Positions 36,885-48,210 of a DNA stretch of 64,000 nucleotides are shown piece after piece. Source of the stretch: Epiperipatus broadwayi (Eukaryota; Onychophora; Udeonychophora; Euonychophora; Peripatidae); contig JAQFVV010012420.1 of the NCBI GenBank assembly GCA_028023455.1, forward strand, positions 3,844,001 through 3,908,000. Direction: 5' to 3'. The notes under the pieces are model-generated. The model was not told the DNA's origin, did not search any database, and was given only the letters and a program-made list of their open reading frames with translations. The position numbers and the translations under genes are program-made. How positions within the stretch are numbered: position 1 is the stretch's first letter; each line of letters opens with the position of its first letter.

Positions 36885-37889
36885 TATATCTATATTTGAG
36901 AAAAAAAATCAATGAATAGATGACAATTGATTATAAAACAAAAAAAAAATTTTATGATAGTATAGGCTTGAGTCATTACTTAGCCAATCCACAAAAATAG
37001 TAGCATAAAAATTTTTTTTATTATTTTTAACCACTTGTGAAACATTTACCAGCAATATATTTTTTTTTTTTAGCACACCAAATAGATCAAGGTCTTTGGA
37101 GTGAAATCCTGATTTTAAAGTATTGTTTAAGATGTCACTACTTTAATTTTTATCTTGTTTCCTTTTTTTTTTTACCTTGTAGAGTGTGTGAGACTCATAG
37201 CATCCTTTTTAAAACTGAATGATTTTATCTTAAGACTAAATCATGAGAACATTCTACTGCAGATATCACATAGACTATTGCTATTTTTTGCTAGCATAGA
37301 TTTTATCTTTCACTCACTTTCACAATCTCACAATTACTTTAGGTTAATTAAGTTGAGCTTTTTATGGTACTTTGTGAGTATTCTTCAGAGAATGTTTCTA
37401 CCTCTCTTGTAATACTGTGACATGACAAATACTTGTTATTTTAAACAAGACATTATTTAATAAGTAATCTTTATAGGAAGAAAAATTTGCAAAATAACCG
37501 CTAAAGTAAAATTGCTGTTTTATTACTTAAACTAATTACTAAATCTGCATATACTAATTTTTTTTTAACCAGGATCACTCAGTGCAATGTAAATGATTCT
37601 TAGATGAATTCAGAAAATCTATGCATACTTCATATGCCATTGACATTACGAAGTATGTTAAACAAACACTTTATCTTAAATCATTATATATCATAGTAAA
37701 GTTATTTATTTCTTATTGTTGATCACCAAATCATGTGTAGTCCATTTTAATAAAAGCTGTTATTAGTTAATATTTTAGTTTTATATTTCACCTTTTTGCC
37801 ATAAAGACTTAAATAAAATAAAAAAACATATTTTCTTTGCCTTTATGTTTCTATCTCAGCACAATTTATTCTATTCTTTAAACATCCTA

Positions 37890-39940
37890 TAATTTAAAAA
37901 TAAATTTTCAGTATTCTTATATTTTCACATAAACTACTTCCAATTGAAATTATTTTATTTATTTTCTTTCTCTGGTATTTAAAGCTTCTATTCTTACACC
38001 AAATAATTTTCTGAAGGTTTATCATACATCCATTTGTATTTTTATATATTTCGTACGTCTTTGCACCAAATAATAATAAACTCTTTAATATTTTCATCTA
38101 TTCTTTCATTTTTGATAAAAAAAATTATTCTTATATAAATATAGACTTTTTATTTAATTTATATTTATTTTCCATGTTCTTTTTTCTCTATCAACTATTG
38201 CCCTGAAATATATTTTCTGCAATATTTATTCTATTTCTTATATAAATACATAAATATAAATTCTCTGTCTGTTTTTATTGTTGTAAAATCTTTCTAATGA
38301 AAATTTTGTAGTCTTTTTGACATCCAATTAAACATGATATTTGCTAATCTATTTTATTCCTAAATTCCAAACATTTTTAATTCGTCTTTAATTTCCTTCA
38401 TTTTAAAAAAAAAATTCTATTTCATTTCTTTTTAAATTGTCTAGTTAATAGCTCACAATTTACCGTCCAATGTATATGTACCTGTTTTTTTTTTTTAATT
38501 TTATCTGATAGAGTTCCCTGAACTATAAAGTGTTTGATTTCCTAATAGTAAAGCAAGTACAATCATCATTTTCAAATTATTCTACATACTTCATAATTAT
38601 TATATGAAGAAAAAAACAATCTGCCATATTTTAAATCAATCCTATTACATTTTTTGTTTCAATTTATCGTCCACAATCATTCTAATTTTTTTTTTCCATT
38701 TAACTAAGTATCTGTAATTTTGTTTTCAAATCAAATGCCTTTTATTTTCCGTCTTAGTTATCTTTTACATTAGGTTTTTTCCCATCGCTGAATTTAATTT
38801 TCCTTTGTTTATCTGCACAACAACCATATTATACATTTTTGTTTCCATGAGAATCTTTACCTTATCCCAATCTTTTAATCCCATCCATCAATTCTCTCAG
38901 AAACAAAATAAATTAAAACTGATTATAGACAATTCTATTTTATTTCAATTTCAGCTTTATATTTCATCAATTCTATAATTTTCAATTAGTATTTTTAACA
39001 ACCCAGATCTATTCTTATAGTTTTAAGATTTTCCCATAACCTATTCATATTATCGTAAGAGTTTTCTCTATTTGAAAGCATTGTAAATATTTATTTATTT
39101 TTTTCTGTAAGAGATTGCAATCAAGTGAGTAACAACAAGTACATTATTTTCTAACTCCTAAATGGAATTTATTCTGAATCTCTGCCAAATTTGTATGTCT
39201 TCTATTCAAATCCTATCCCTATCCATCTATTTATATATAAATATTTTATCATCTAAATATTTGCTATTGATCTACAGCTAGTTAACAACTTAACCATTGG
39301 TTATCCCTCATATAATAATCTAATTCTTATATTTTTTTATTCAGAATTTTATCATCTAGAAATATAATATAACTTTCTCTTAGAGCTTGCTGCACCATTA
39401 AGTCCTACTTTTTATTTTTCGATCTATATATTGCTGTACTCCAACCTATCATTTCCCCCTTTTTTTTTTTTTTACGAATTAAGCTCTCTAATGAATCTCA
39501 TTCACTTTCCATTGCCCAAAATTTTTAATTCAAACTCATTGAATATTTTTTAAAATTCTCTATATCTTTACATTATCTTCTCTTTGCATTTAAAAATATA
39601 ACATTTCCTTTCTTATGTCTCAATATATTGCAAAATTTTTCACAATTCTTCATTCATGCATACTTAATTTTCTCAGTTTTTTTTTAAGTATAATCTATTT
39701 CCATCGTAAAATTCTCTGCATGCCCTTTTATAATTTTTGAACTGTTTTTTATTATCTTGTTATTTCCATTACTCTTCATTATGATTATAGATTGATGTAT
39801 ATTTTCACCTATTCTTGACTTCTTCCTGTTGCAGCTATTAACTTTTATTTCTAACTTATTTACTGACTTTTTCTGTGTATTGTATATTATTTGTATGAAA
39901 GTAATTTGAAGTGATTTAACAAAGAATACTCTGAGCAAAA
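37890..39940 (-). pseudogene. Strongly decayed LINE (reverse transcriptase remnants)
   Basis: The region is strikingly pyrimidine-rich on the + strand, like the better-preserved - strand LINE at 47-51 kb. On the - strand SYDNMNRLWENLKTIRID (about 39090) resembles RT motif A (AYD.VNR.KLWE.L). Near 38070 SLLLFGAKTYEI resembles the LLYGAETW post-RT block. Everything between is broken by stops. Two short open frames remain (39684-39938, 37894-38097). The assignment to a LINE is likely; the clade is not resolved. Confidence 0.42.
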
Positions 39941-40125
39941 AATAACATTTAATTAACCACTTAAGTTTGGCATCCTTTTAATATAATTTATGACACTAGT
40001 TAGAGCTACATCTATAGCTTTGATAAACCCTTTATATTATTAAGAGAAATGCCAATATAAAATTGAATAAGATTGTTTTTTTTTTTTAGTTATATTTTAA
40101 AACAATTTGTACTTTTTTTTTTTAG

Positions 40126-40563
40126 ATTGGTTAGTAAATACAATTGAGCAAACACCATTAATAACAGCAGACACAATTCAAGTATCTAGTACAACAGATT
40201 GGCAAGCAGCATTTGGTTTTGGTTCTTCCCAACGACAGCAAGATGATGATCTAGGTTTTGATCCTTGGAATGAATCTTCTAAAGCTTTGGCAGATTTAAT
40301 AGAAAAAGAATCTGGTATTCATTCATATAAAGCTCAGCATCACCATATTCTTCACCATCATCAGCAGCTTCCACATCATATTCAAAATCAACATACAGAT
40401 CAAAATTCTTTATTCTCAGGAGTTCATTTGAGGACTTCTCCATTGGACAGAAGTGGGTCAGATCAACTGAAAAGGCACAGCGTACCACCTGGTTTCAGTA
40501 TAAATAATCATTTTACAAATGTGTACAGTATGAACACAAGGCAGGCATCATATCCTAATCATG
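40126..40563 (+). CDS. CNOT4: CNOT4 exon, conserved C-terminal block
   Basis: The exon starts after a long T-tract and TAG and completes an Asp codon (G|AT). It encodes DWLVNTIEQTPLITADTIQV, then TDWQAAFGFGSS, DDLGFDPW and SSKALADLIEKES. This string is diagnostic of animal CNOT4: vertebrates have TDWQAAFGFGSS, DDLGFDPF and KALADLIEKE. A His/Gln-rich stretch (HHHILHHHQQLPHHIQNQH) and a Ser/Pro part follow, to CATG|GTATGT. If the donor were ignored, the frame would run 38 more codons to a stop at 40680. Those residues are hydrophobic and AT-driven, so splicing is far more likely. The remaining C-terminal exons are beyond what I can find. Confidence 0.95.
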
Positions 40564-41367
40564 GTATGTATTTATATATATATTTCCTGATTTTTAAATT
40601 ACACTTTGAATTTCTGTCACACATTTTGCTTTTAATATTATTTTTGCTTTTCGAATCTCAGTATTGTAAGTTTTCTGCTTGAAAGCAAATTGGAATAAGT
40701 GTATGCATACTGATATAAGTAAATATTGTTACTATATTGTTATTGATATATCAATGATTGTATTTAAATGAAAAACTGAAATGCTTTTATTTATCATCAT
40801 TTATTGTTTTTTTTTGTATATAATTAATTTTTTAAAAGGACTAATTGTATTGTTATAAGGAAAGATTAAATCACTTGCTCATTAGAATATTAGGAAGCAC
40901 TAAGCTTATTACATGTGTTAATATGAAAGTATTTTAACAAATTAAATTAATACAAAGATTAATTTATAAAGTGGTCTTTTTAATATATGTATTTGCCCAT
41001 TTAAATTTTATAAATTATAATAAAATCAAACATGATGGAAATTGAAAATATTAACAGATAATAAATATTATGCACTTCATGTTGCATTCTTATTTTTATC
41101 CATAAATAAACCTATTTATTAACCCCACCCTTTATCCCCTCCCCCCTTATACTTTTCTTTTTAGTTACTAGTTTTATTGAAAACTCTATCCATGTTTAAT
41201 TCTGTGATTAATTTTATCCTTTACTTTTCATGTTCATAGTATTTATGATTAACTCTTTTAATTCATTACTAGCTCTTTATTTTCTTTTTTTTTTTTTGGA
41301 AACTCATTGAACATTATTTTAGGCTTTTGAAAATTTATTTTTTAGTTTTTCCGTTTTAATTTAACAT
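40564..41367 (+). other. Start of a CNOT4 intron (or downstream region)
   Basis: Begins GTATGT. AT-rich and featureless apart from T-runs. No further CNOT4 exon was recognised between here and 64000, so the whole element cluster at 41-64 kb probably lies in the next intron. Confidence 0.5.
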
Positions 41368-43110
41368 CCAGAAAGGAGATCTTGATTTGAGGTGAGGCTT
41401 AATGGCAGTTTTATGTTGAGTTATTGGCAAATCAGATCTACGTAACAGTTTTTTTATGAATTTTCTTGTGATGCAACTTCCCTTCTGATATTTGGTGATG
41501 GAATATGTGGAACAGTGGGAAACTTCTGCAAAGGATCATGAATGTAAGAGTAATATTTCTCAGTATTTGAATATCCACAAGTTTAGTATGGGAGTTTTTT
41601 TTCTTTAAACAAGAGCACATGAAGCTGCATTACAATTCCAAATAAGCCAACTAGTTTTCCAAGGAGATTATTCTGAAAATTAATTCTGATTTAATCCTAG
41701 ATAAATGAGGAAAATAAATTGGGTTATACCATATAGCATTATCAATTATATTTAAGTCTGTTATTGCAAACTGTTATATTTAGATTATGGGATATTTATT
41801 TGTTGCTTAAGTAAAAAATTAAGCATATTGGTTTTACTGGATTAAAGCAAGACCCCTATCTTTGAAAAAGATTTTCTCTTCTCATATCCTTATTGAAAGT
41901 TTTTTATTTCAGAATATCTTTTTTGGGAAATCAAAGCAATTATCATTACCATAAATGAATTTCCTGCATTTTGTTTTAGAAGATCATTGGTGAATATATT
42001 AAATATAGAATAGATGAGATAATTGAAGCACATGATAGACCCTTCTATAAAATTTTGTATCTTCTATGATTATTATTTAGTGTTATTTGAATTTTTCTTT
42101 TATTGAAAATTCTGTCAAATAAATTGTTTTCCTGCATTTAAGAATTTTAGAAGGCTAGTAAAAAGAATATCAATTTTTAATTTTTTGAAAGTGTTTTCTA
42201 ATGTTAGTAGTTCACAACTGCTTTTTCCTGGCGTAAACCTAGCTGACTCAATTATTGACAATATATTTTAAAAAACTTAGGCAAGGAACACAAAAATAAT
42301 AATATTGATCGATAATCTTTTGATTCATTGCTGGGTTTATTTGGTTTTAAATCCGCTATATTATAGTTTTGCTTTTATGCCAAATTTTTGGAATAATTTT
42401 TATAAGAATAATAATTATTGAATAGTTTGACAACCATATTCTGGCCTAGGATCTTAAGTGTTTTAGAAATTGAGACATTTGCTATTTGCTCTTTGGGCCT
42501 TTCCCTATTTACAAAAGTCAAGAGCTTCTTCAAGTTCACCAACATTTCTAGTTTTATCAGATTGATATAAGAATACTGGGGAAAAGAACCTTATAATTCT
42601 TATCTAATGATGCTTTTTCTTATTCTATAAATCTTGGGTTTATAATCCTGATATATGATTGATAATCTAATTATGTAAAAGTGATTGGGCTTTACAACTT
42701 GGATTTTGTAAAATTTTACTTTTTCATGAACTCTCTTAATTTTTTTTTTCCTGGCATTATTCAGTGATTTTACAAGTCTCTTAGCAATTTCATGATCTTT
42801 GGTAGACAAAAATTAATTATAAACAGCATTACTATTTTTGGTCCAATCCAATTGCTTTTGATATCTACAAGAGATGAACTCTGGCAGTTCTTGCTATGAG
42901 TTTCTTAAACCTATCATAGAAAGAGGGAATGGAAGGATATATGATCAAAGACATGTGGAAAAGGTGTGTGATCCCCAAGATGCACATTTCATGTTGAACC
43001 AGCTTTCATCAATTGGCCCAGATCACAATATCTTACACTTATCTTTATCATTGTTCATTATATATAAATAGGCAAGTGCTACCATTTAATTAATAAATGT
43101 TAATCTTGCT
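41368..43110 (-). pseudogene. Jockey-like LINE remnant (post-endonuclease, RT and C-terminus)
   Basis: On the - strand, going 3'-ward, there is LPEFISCRYQKQLDW and DHEIAKRLVKSLNNARKKK, which is the segment between endonuclease and RT in Jockey elements. LKPNKPSNESKDYRSI(L)L follows (the start of RT, KPGK...NYRPISLL type). Next are NNLFDRIFNKRKIQ and KGLSCASIISSILYLIY, in the position of motif B (NGLPQGSVLSPILFNIY). The catalytic YADD block is not visible. The C-terminal PHIPSPNIRREVASQEN matches the IAPPHIRREAA end block. Stops and frame changes are frequent. It ends within 80 bases of the Gypsy LTR. Confidence 0.65.
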
Positions 43111-43188
43111 AATCTCATAAGTTAGATACAAATCAAGATTCTTGATGGCAGTATACTAATAATTAGTCATTTATTAGATAGAGATTAC

Positions 43189-43756
43189 TGTGTCCTGTAA
43201 GAAAAAGTAAATAATTGACAAAGACAGTATTGAGATAGTAAGCTAATAGTTTAATTTAAATAACATGAGCACATTTATAAATGTACATAGCCTATTTAAG
43301 GCGCATTAAAATAATAAATAATTGTGGTGATTTGCACATAATAAACCCTAGTCCTGTTTTTGGAATTACATTAATTCCAAGGTTCTAGGGGTTTATATAA
43401 TCCTCAAGACTTCTGGAGTCTTTACAAACTTTACCATAAATATGGTGGGTTTTTTTTACATATCTTATTCTATATGGCGATTTTTACATACACATGGTAT
43501 TTTTTTTACACACCTCACCATATATGGCATTTTTCTGCTCTCTGACATTATTAGACCACCTATGAAACTCTATGACCTAACATCATCGCTACACATTTAT
43601 TGTTACAGTTATTTATATCATTATATATATAATTATTTCACATAGTCATTATATGTAATTATTGTACAAAGTTATTATTTTTATTCTATAGAATTATTAT
43701 GCATTCATTGTTACACACCCTTTATATGTATTCCTTGCTTGACCTTGAACACTGCA
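43189..43756 (-). repeat. 3' LTR of the Gypsy element
   Basis: 568 bp. In element sense it starts TGCAGTGTTCAAGG and ends ...GGACACA, so it has TG...CA ends. It is homologous over its whole length to the other LTR once the insertion there is removed. Shared blocks include acttctggagtctttacaaac, cctcaccatat and ccttgcttgaccttgaaca. The two LTRs differ by many substitutions and indels, which indicates an old insertion. Confidence 0.85.
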
Positions 43757-43773
43757 CTCCTACCCCACTCCAG
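43757..43773 (-). other. Polypurine tract of the Gypsy element
   Basis: In element sense CTGGAGTGGGGTAGGAG directly precedes the 3' LTR start TGCAGTG. A purine-only run in this position is the usual primer for plus-strand synthesis, which fixes the orientation of the element. Confidence 0.7.
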
Positions 43774-43959
43774 AGTAGGGTTTTTCATTTAACAGTCTTT
43801 GAGATGAGGAGGGTTTCTGGTTCCTGCTAGATGCTGGTAGTCTTTGCTGTGACTTGATGGTGATTTCAGGGTAGCTATCTCATTTTCGGAAGAGTCTCCA
43901 AATTGTCAACAATTATTTTTCTTCGGGATTGTAGATCTCCGGATTGATTGATGCTGAAA

Positions 43960-45070
43960 CTTCTGCTTCATCATTGTTGCCAGTTGCTTCTTCACTGTTT
44001 CCATTATTTATGTTTGACAGGGGATTGTCCTCCGAGCTGGTTTTTATGCTTCCAAAGTTTTACACCTGTCAGTTGTTTTGCAATATTCCTCATGTTGGTT
44101 GCTTTCTCCCAATTCTTTTTTAATTTATTCAGTGACCGAATGTTGTTACTGATTTTAAACTTTCTTCCTACCACTGTCTCATTATTTCTTTGTCAGATAG
44201 ATAACAAGATTGACAATGTATTCCTTATTTTTCTTTGAAACAAAAGTTGAGCTGGGGTTTTTGCCAATGGGATTAAATGGCATACAATGTTGATGAAACA
44301 TTATTTCAAATAAGGCTTCATTTATATTTTTCGGTTTTAACCTTGCTGAAGCGTTTTTTCATGTTTTGGATTGCCTTCTGGGTGATTTCATTTGATTCGG
44401 AGTGTTCATCAGTGATTTTCTCTGAGCAGAAAGCAGTACCATTATCTGACATTAGGATCTCTGTTGTTGCATGTGTAGCAAATATCTCTTTAAGTATATC
44501 GATAGTTGCAGATGAACTACCACTATTAAGTAATAATGTCCTTTCCATCAACCGGTGTGGTCAATGTGGATTCATTCCCAAGCTCTTTCTCCGGCCTGGA
44601 ATATATTTCTTTGGCAGTTGATCAGCTGTGATTTGACACTCTTCGCACTTTTTAATATACAGCTTGAGGTCTATTTATTCCTGGCCACCATACATAGTTG
44701 CATGCCAGGATTTTAGCTCTGGATGATCTTGATGCGATAATCTTAAATACTCTTCCATAACCATAGCTCCTTACAAGTACTTTATCTTCCATCAAAATGC
44801 AGTTTTTATTTACGGATAGCCTTGCATACTTTCTACAGTTCTTTATTTAAGTAGGGAGGACATCTAGCGGGCTGTTTGCTAGCTATCCAATTTTTTTAAG
44901 AATTCTGTAGCCAGAGTCTGTGTTAGACCATTCTGCTATTGTATGTCTATTGATAGATTTTGAAGCTAGATGATCAATGTAATTTACATAGGCTTCTGTC
45001 TTAGCAATTCAGCTTTATATGGGCATCTAGATAATGCATCCGCATGCGCTATATTTTTACCTTGTGATTT
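43960..45070 (-). pseudogene. Gypsy integrase region (with end of RNase H tether)
   Basis: In element sense NIAHADALSRCPYKAELL (around 45046-45000) is the well-known (N)ADALSR tether between RNase H and integrase. It is followed by SHQDHPELKSWHATMYGG and IKKCEECQ (about 44750-44640), the HHCC zinc-binding domain. Then comes SSATIDILKEIFATHATTEI, continuing to LMSDNGTAFCSE (about 44500-44430), the catalytic core with the second Asp in SDNG(T/P). Stops and frame changes separate the blocks and the rest of the core decays after 44380. Not functional. Confidence 0.8.
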
Positions 45071-45086
45071 TATATATTGATTTTCT

Positions 45087-46856
45087 GGTTGTCATCTGAT
45101 CCTTCGTGTCAGCCGCGGGATGGCGCTATTTCTAGCTAAATTTCTAGAAATATGCCGTTTCCGCGGCCGCACCCAAGCCTTTAAGCATTTTTTCTAAAAT
45201 AAATCCTAGAAAGAGTGTTAACTCAGAGTTAAGTCTTTCTACGATAATACCTAGAAAGAGTGTTAACTTGGCTTAGCGGCTAATGGTGTGGCTTTTTCCA
45301 ATGCTAAAAGCAGAGGAAAATGCCGTAGTTGTTTGTATCACGCACTACATAGTAATGCTGTGTTATGTATTTTATGTAACAATATCGTACGAGGGTGTGT
45401 TAAGTTGATCGTGTCAAAATTATTTAAATTTTCATTGGGTCTTTTTTTTTTTTTAAGACGAATTGGTGTACTGTTACCTTTTAACAGTGTCGTGATTGTT
45501 CCTCATAAAGCTGTAAGCCTCCTAAATTCTCGATTAGGGTGGGGTAGCGTAAAATTTTTAACAATCACGCTTTGAGTCACATTTTAGCGAGAAATTTTCC
45601 GAGACCAAGAAGATGGCTAATTCCAACACAGAAAACTTGAAAAGATGGGAATTGCCAGACATGGAAGCTGGCGCTGGAACATATTTCTACAGCAGAAAAA
45701 AAAACATCCTGCTGCTGAAAGAGAAGATTGGATTGTGCGGCAAATATATGCAGATTTGAGGTCCAAAAACATCTTTTGACTTTCATTTGTAAGTCTCATT
45801 GTTGCCGGCGGAAATGTTCACTTCGTAAAGGGCAGCTTGTTTGAGGGATTCCAAATGGCATTCATCAAATGTAAAAAATAAAAGAAGTAACTTCAATTTT
45901 TATTTAAGCATACATCCCTTCTCCCAATAATTGTTGTCGTCGGCAATCAAATGTAAAATAAAAGAAGTAATTAAAATTTTTTTTTAAACATAATCCAAAA
46001 AACCCCGCTTCTCCCAATAATTGTTGTCGTCGGCAATCACATGGTCAAATAAAAGGAACGTCAATTATTCTTTAATCATATAGAAAAAAAAAACCCTCCC
46101 ACTTATTCTTGTCGGCAATCAAATGTAAACCAATAAAAGTAAGACCGTAAATTATTAGTTAAACATAACCCAAATTACTATTTGAACATACTCCAAAAAA
46201 GACCCGCTCTTGTCAAAAAAATTAAAGAAACAACTATTGTTGTCCCATTGTCAAACCAAATATTATTTGGGAAACCCAAATAATTTATAAATGAAAAAAA
46301 AGAAAGTCAAATCGGTTGTCAATCAAATGGTAACCAATAAAAGTAACTTAAATTTTGATTTCAACATACACACAAACAAAAAAAAATGCAAACTCTCTCC
46401 TAATAATTGTTGTTGGCAATCAAATGTAAAAATAAAAGGTAATGTAAATTATTCTGTAATCGTACACAAAAACACCCCTCTCACTAATTGTTGTCGGCAA
46501 TCAAATGTAAACCTGTAAAAGTAAGTAAATTATTATTTAAAGATCCATCAAAAAAACCCGTTCTCTCTTGAATTTTGTCAATCCAATTTTACAAAAACAG
46601 TAATACTATTTAAAAAAAAAACACAAATTACTATTTGAACACACACCAAAAAAGACTCTTGTCAATAAAAATTAAAAAAAACAACAATTATTATTATCCC
46701 ATTGTCCAAAATATTATTTGGGAAAAATAATTCAGAAACGAACAAAAAAAAAGTCAATATTAATAGAGAATTGTTAGCCCGGGAACGTTATATTAATGTG
46801 TTTTTGGTTAGAAATAGCGCCATCCCGCGGCTGACACGAAGGATCAGATGAGAACC
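45087..46856. mobile_element. 1.8-kb non-autonomous TIR element with 8-bp TSD, inserted in the Gypsy element
   Basis: The ends are GGTTGTCATCTGATCC and, in reverse, GGTTCTCATCTGATCC. The near-perfect inverted match continues about 48 bp through CGTGTCAGCCGCGGGATGGCG. Exact 8-bp duplications GATTTTCT flank it (45079-45086, 46857-46864). Removing it joins two halves of the Gypsy RNase H tether in a sensible reading. Its left 350 bp is homologous to the element at 19848-21536. The interior is a decayed minisatellite and no transposase is present. The open frame 45288-45575 lies in the subterminal region and looks like nothing known. Confidence 0.9.
45855..46760. repeat. Decayed minisatellite, about 80-90 bp period
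   Basis: At least seven copies share 'attgttgtcg(tcgg)caatcaaatgtaaa.ataaaag.aagt', then 'aaattatt..tt.aacata..caaaaaa'. The GGCAATCA core or a variant recurs near 45943, 46033, 46113, 46317, 46415 and 46496. An earlier form is at 45859. The later part (46560-46760) repeats a longer block already seen at 46160-46280. Confidence 0.8.
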
Positions 46857-46989
46857 GATTTTCTTAATGATGTATATACTTATTCCTAGGGATGCAAACC
46901 ATTCTCAGCCTATGATTAGGTTAATTTCCCCACTTACTATGTACAGTGATACTATTTCTTTACTTTTCTTTGTTTATATCTTTACTTTT

Positions 46990-47215
46990 GCGACTCCTTG
47001 TATTCTTATGGGATTTTTGATAGCATCCCAGGTTTTGAGGTGAGTTTTCTATATTTTTGGGGTTTAAAATCTTAGATTTTTCCCAATCCTTGCTTTTCAC
47101 CAGTGATACCCCTGCCCCATTATCAATTTCCATGATTATCGGTTTGCCGTTATTTTTACATTTAACATAATTAAATCCAATTCATCTATGGTAGGGTTTT
47201 TTATGTAGCTGCTTT
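46990..47215 (-). pseudogene. Gypsy aspartic protease remnant
   Basis: In element sense the region reads SSYIKNPTIDELDLIML and then, in a shifted frame, NGKPIIMEIDNGAGVSLV and a KDWEKSKIL tail. The motif position is clear: Gypsy proteases have (E/D)(I/L)DTGAS(V/L). Here the Thr of DTG is Asn and the Ser is Gly, so the catalytic loop is altered. It lies directly downstream, in element sense, of the LINE insertion. Confidence 0.7.
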
Positions 47216-47346
47216 CCATCGCACTGCAGGTAAATTTTCTGTGACGTGATGTACTGTGACTTTCCTTAAACGGAATCAGGAATCTCTCAGCAGCTATGCC
47301 CAGAGAAATCTGTTAGCCACTTTACCTTCCTTTTCCATTGTCCACC

Positions 47347-47640
47347 CTAAGTTTTTTTACAATCTGCTCCATCCCATTTCCACAACATAATCTTTGTCAA
47401 CTCCATGACCTTCATATCTAAACCCCCCTTATTTTTTCCCAAACCTAGCATAAAAACCAATAACTCACTTTCTGTATAATCACTTTGTTCATATTTAACC
47501 TTCCATAACTTCATTATTTGAACCCTTTCTGCTTCCAAACATTTACATTGAAGTAACAGATGCCTAATATTTTCTATGCCTTCCTTACACAACTTGCAGA
47601 TTAAATCACCCATATTTTTTCCATTTATGTGTATATTCCC
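47347..47640 (-). pseudogene. LINE C-terminal zinc-finger-like segment
   Basis: CKLCKEGIENIRHLLLQC (about 47605-47550) has the C-X2-C...H-X4-C spacing found at the C-terminus of many LINE ORF2 proteins. It is followed by LLVFMLGLGKNKGGL, also present in the truncated copy at 12184-12483. It is the last coding part before the 3' UTR. Confidence 0.75.
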
Positions 47641-48210
47641 TTGTTGCTAAAGATCCCGTTCGAGCCTTAAACAGTAAACCACTTTCCTTACTATTATCAT
47701 AAATTAACTCACATCCAATGTTCCGTTTACTTCTATATTTATTTAAACTCGTTTTACTCTCCATACTATCCAACTCCCTATTCTTTATTAATGCATCTAT
47801 TCTTCTATCCCATTATAACATTCAACAATCCTCCTAACACAATCATCCCATCTTTTGTACAAGTATACTGACATAACTTCTTTATCCAAATCTTCTGCAT
47901 ACCGCATTACCTTTCTCACCCATCTTGTTGCCTGCCCTTTATTTGTAACTCAATTAAATAATATTTAGGCTATTCTTTTATTATCCATAAACTGCAATCT
48001 ACCGAACATTTTCAATTTGCTTTTTGCATCCCTCATATAAAAACTTGACCATCCCATTTCTTCTTGAATTGCCTCTTTTGCTGTCCACACCTCAGCATCT
48101 AATGCATGTCTTCCTACTTCCCTTTGTACTTTTTATAAGCAATCTAATACCCCTTTACTAACTCATAATGCATCATTGTCGTATGTTAACCCTGCTACTG
48201 CCACTCCCTT

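Larger units (their letters stand above)
34732..40125 (+). other. CNOT4 intron, 5.4 kb
   Basis: Runs from GTAATT to TTTTTTTTTAG. It contains a pogo-like MITE (35859-36884) and a decayed - strand LINE (37890-39940). The parts at 34.7-35.8 and 36.9-37.9 kb hold T-runs and short open frames, with nothing recognisable. Confidence 0.7.

Noticed and set aside
40279-40488. 69-codon - strand open frame over the conserved CNOT4 exon
   Set aside because: It is antisense to a recognisable coding exon.
42874-43071. 65-codon + strand open frame next to the Gypsy LTR
   Set aside because: The - strand of this interval matches the Jockey post-endonuclease segment, so the + frame is its shadow.
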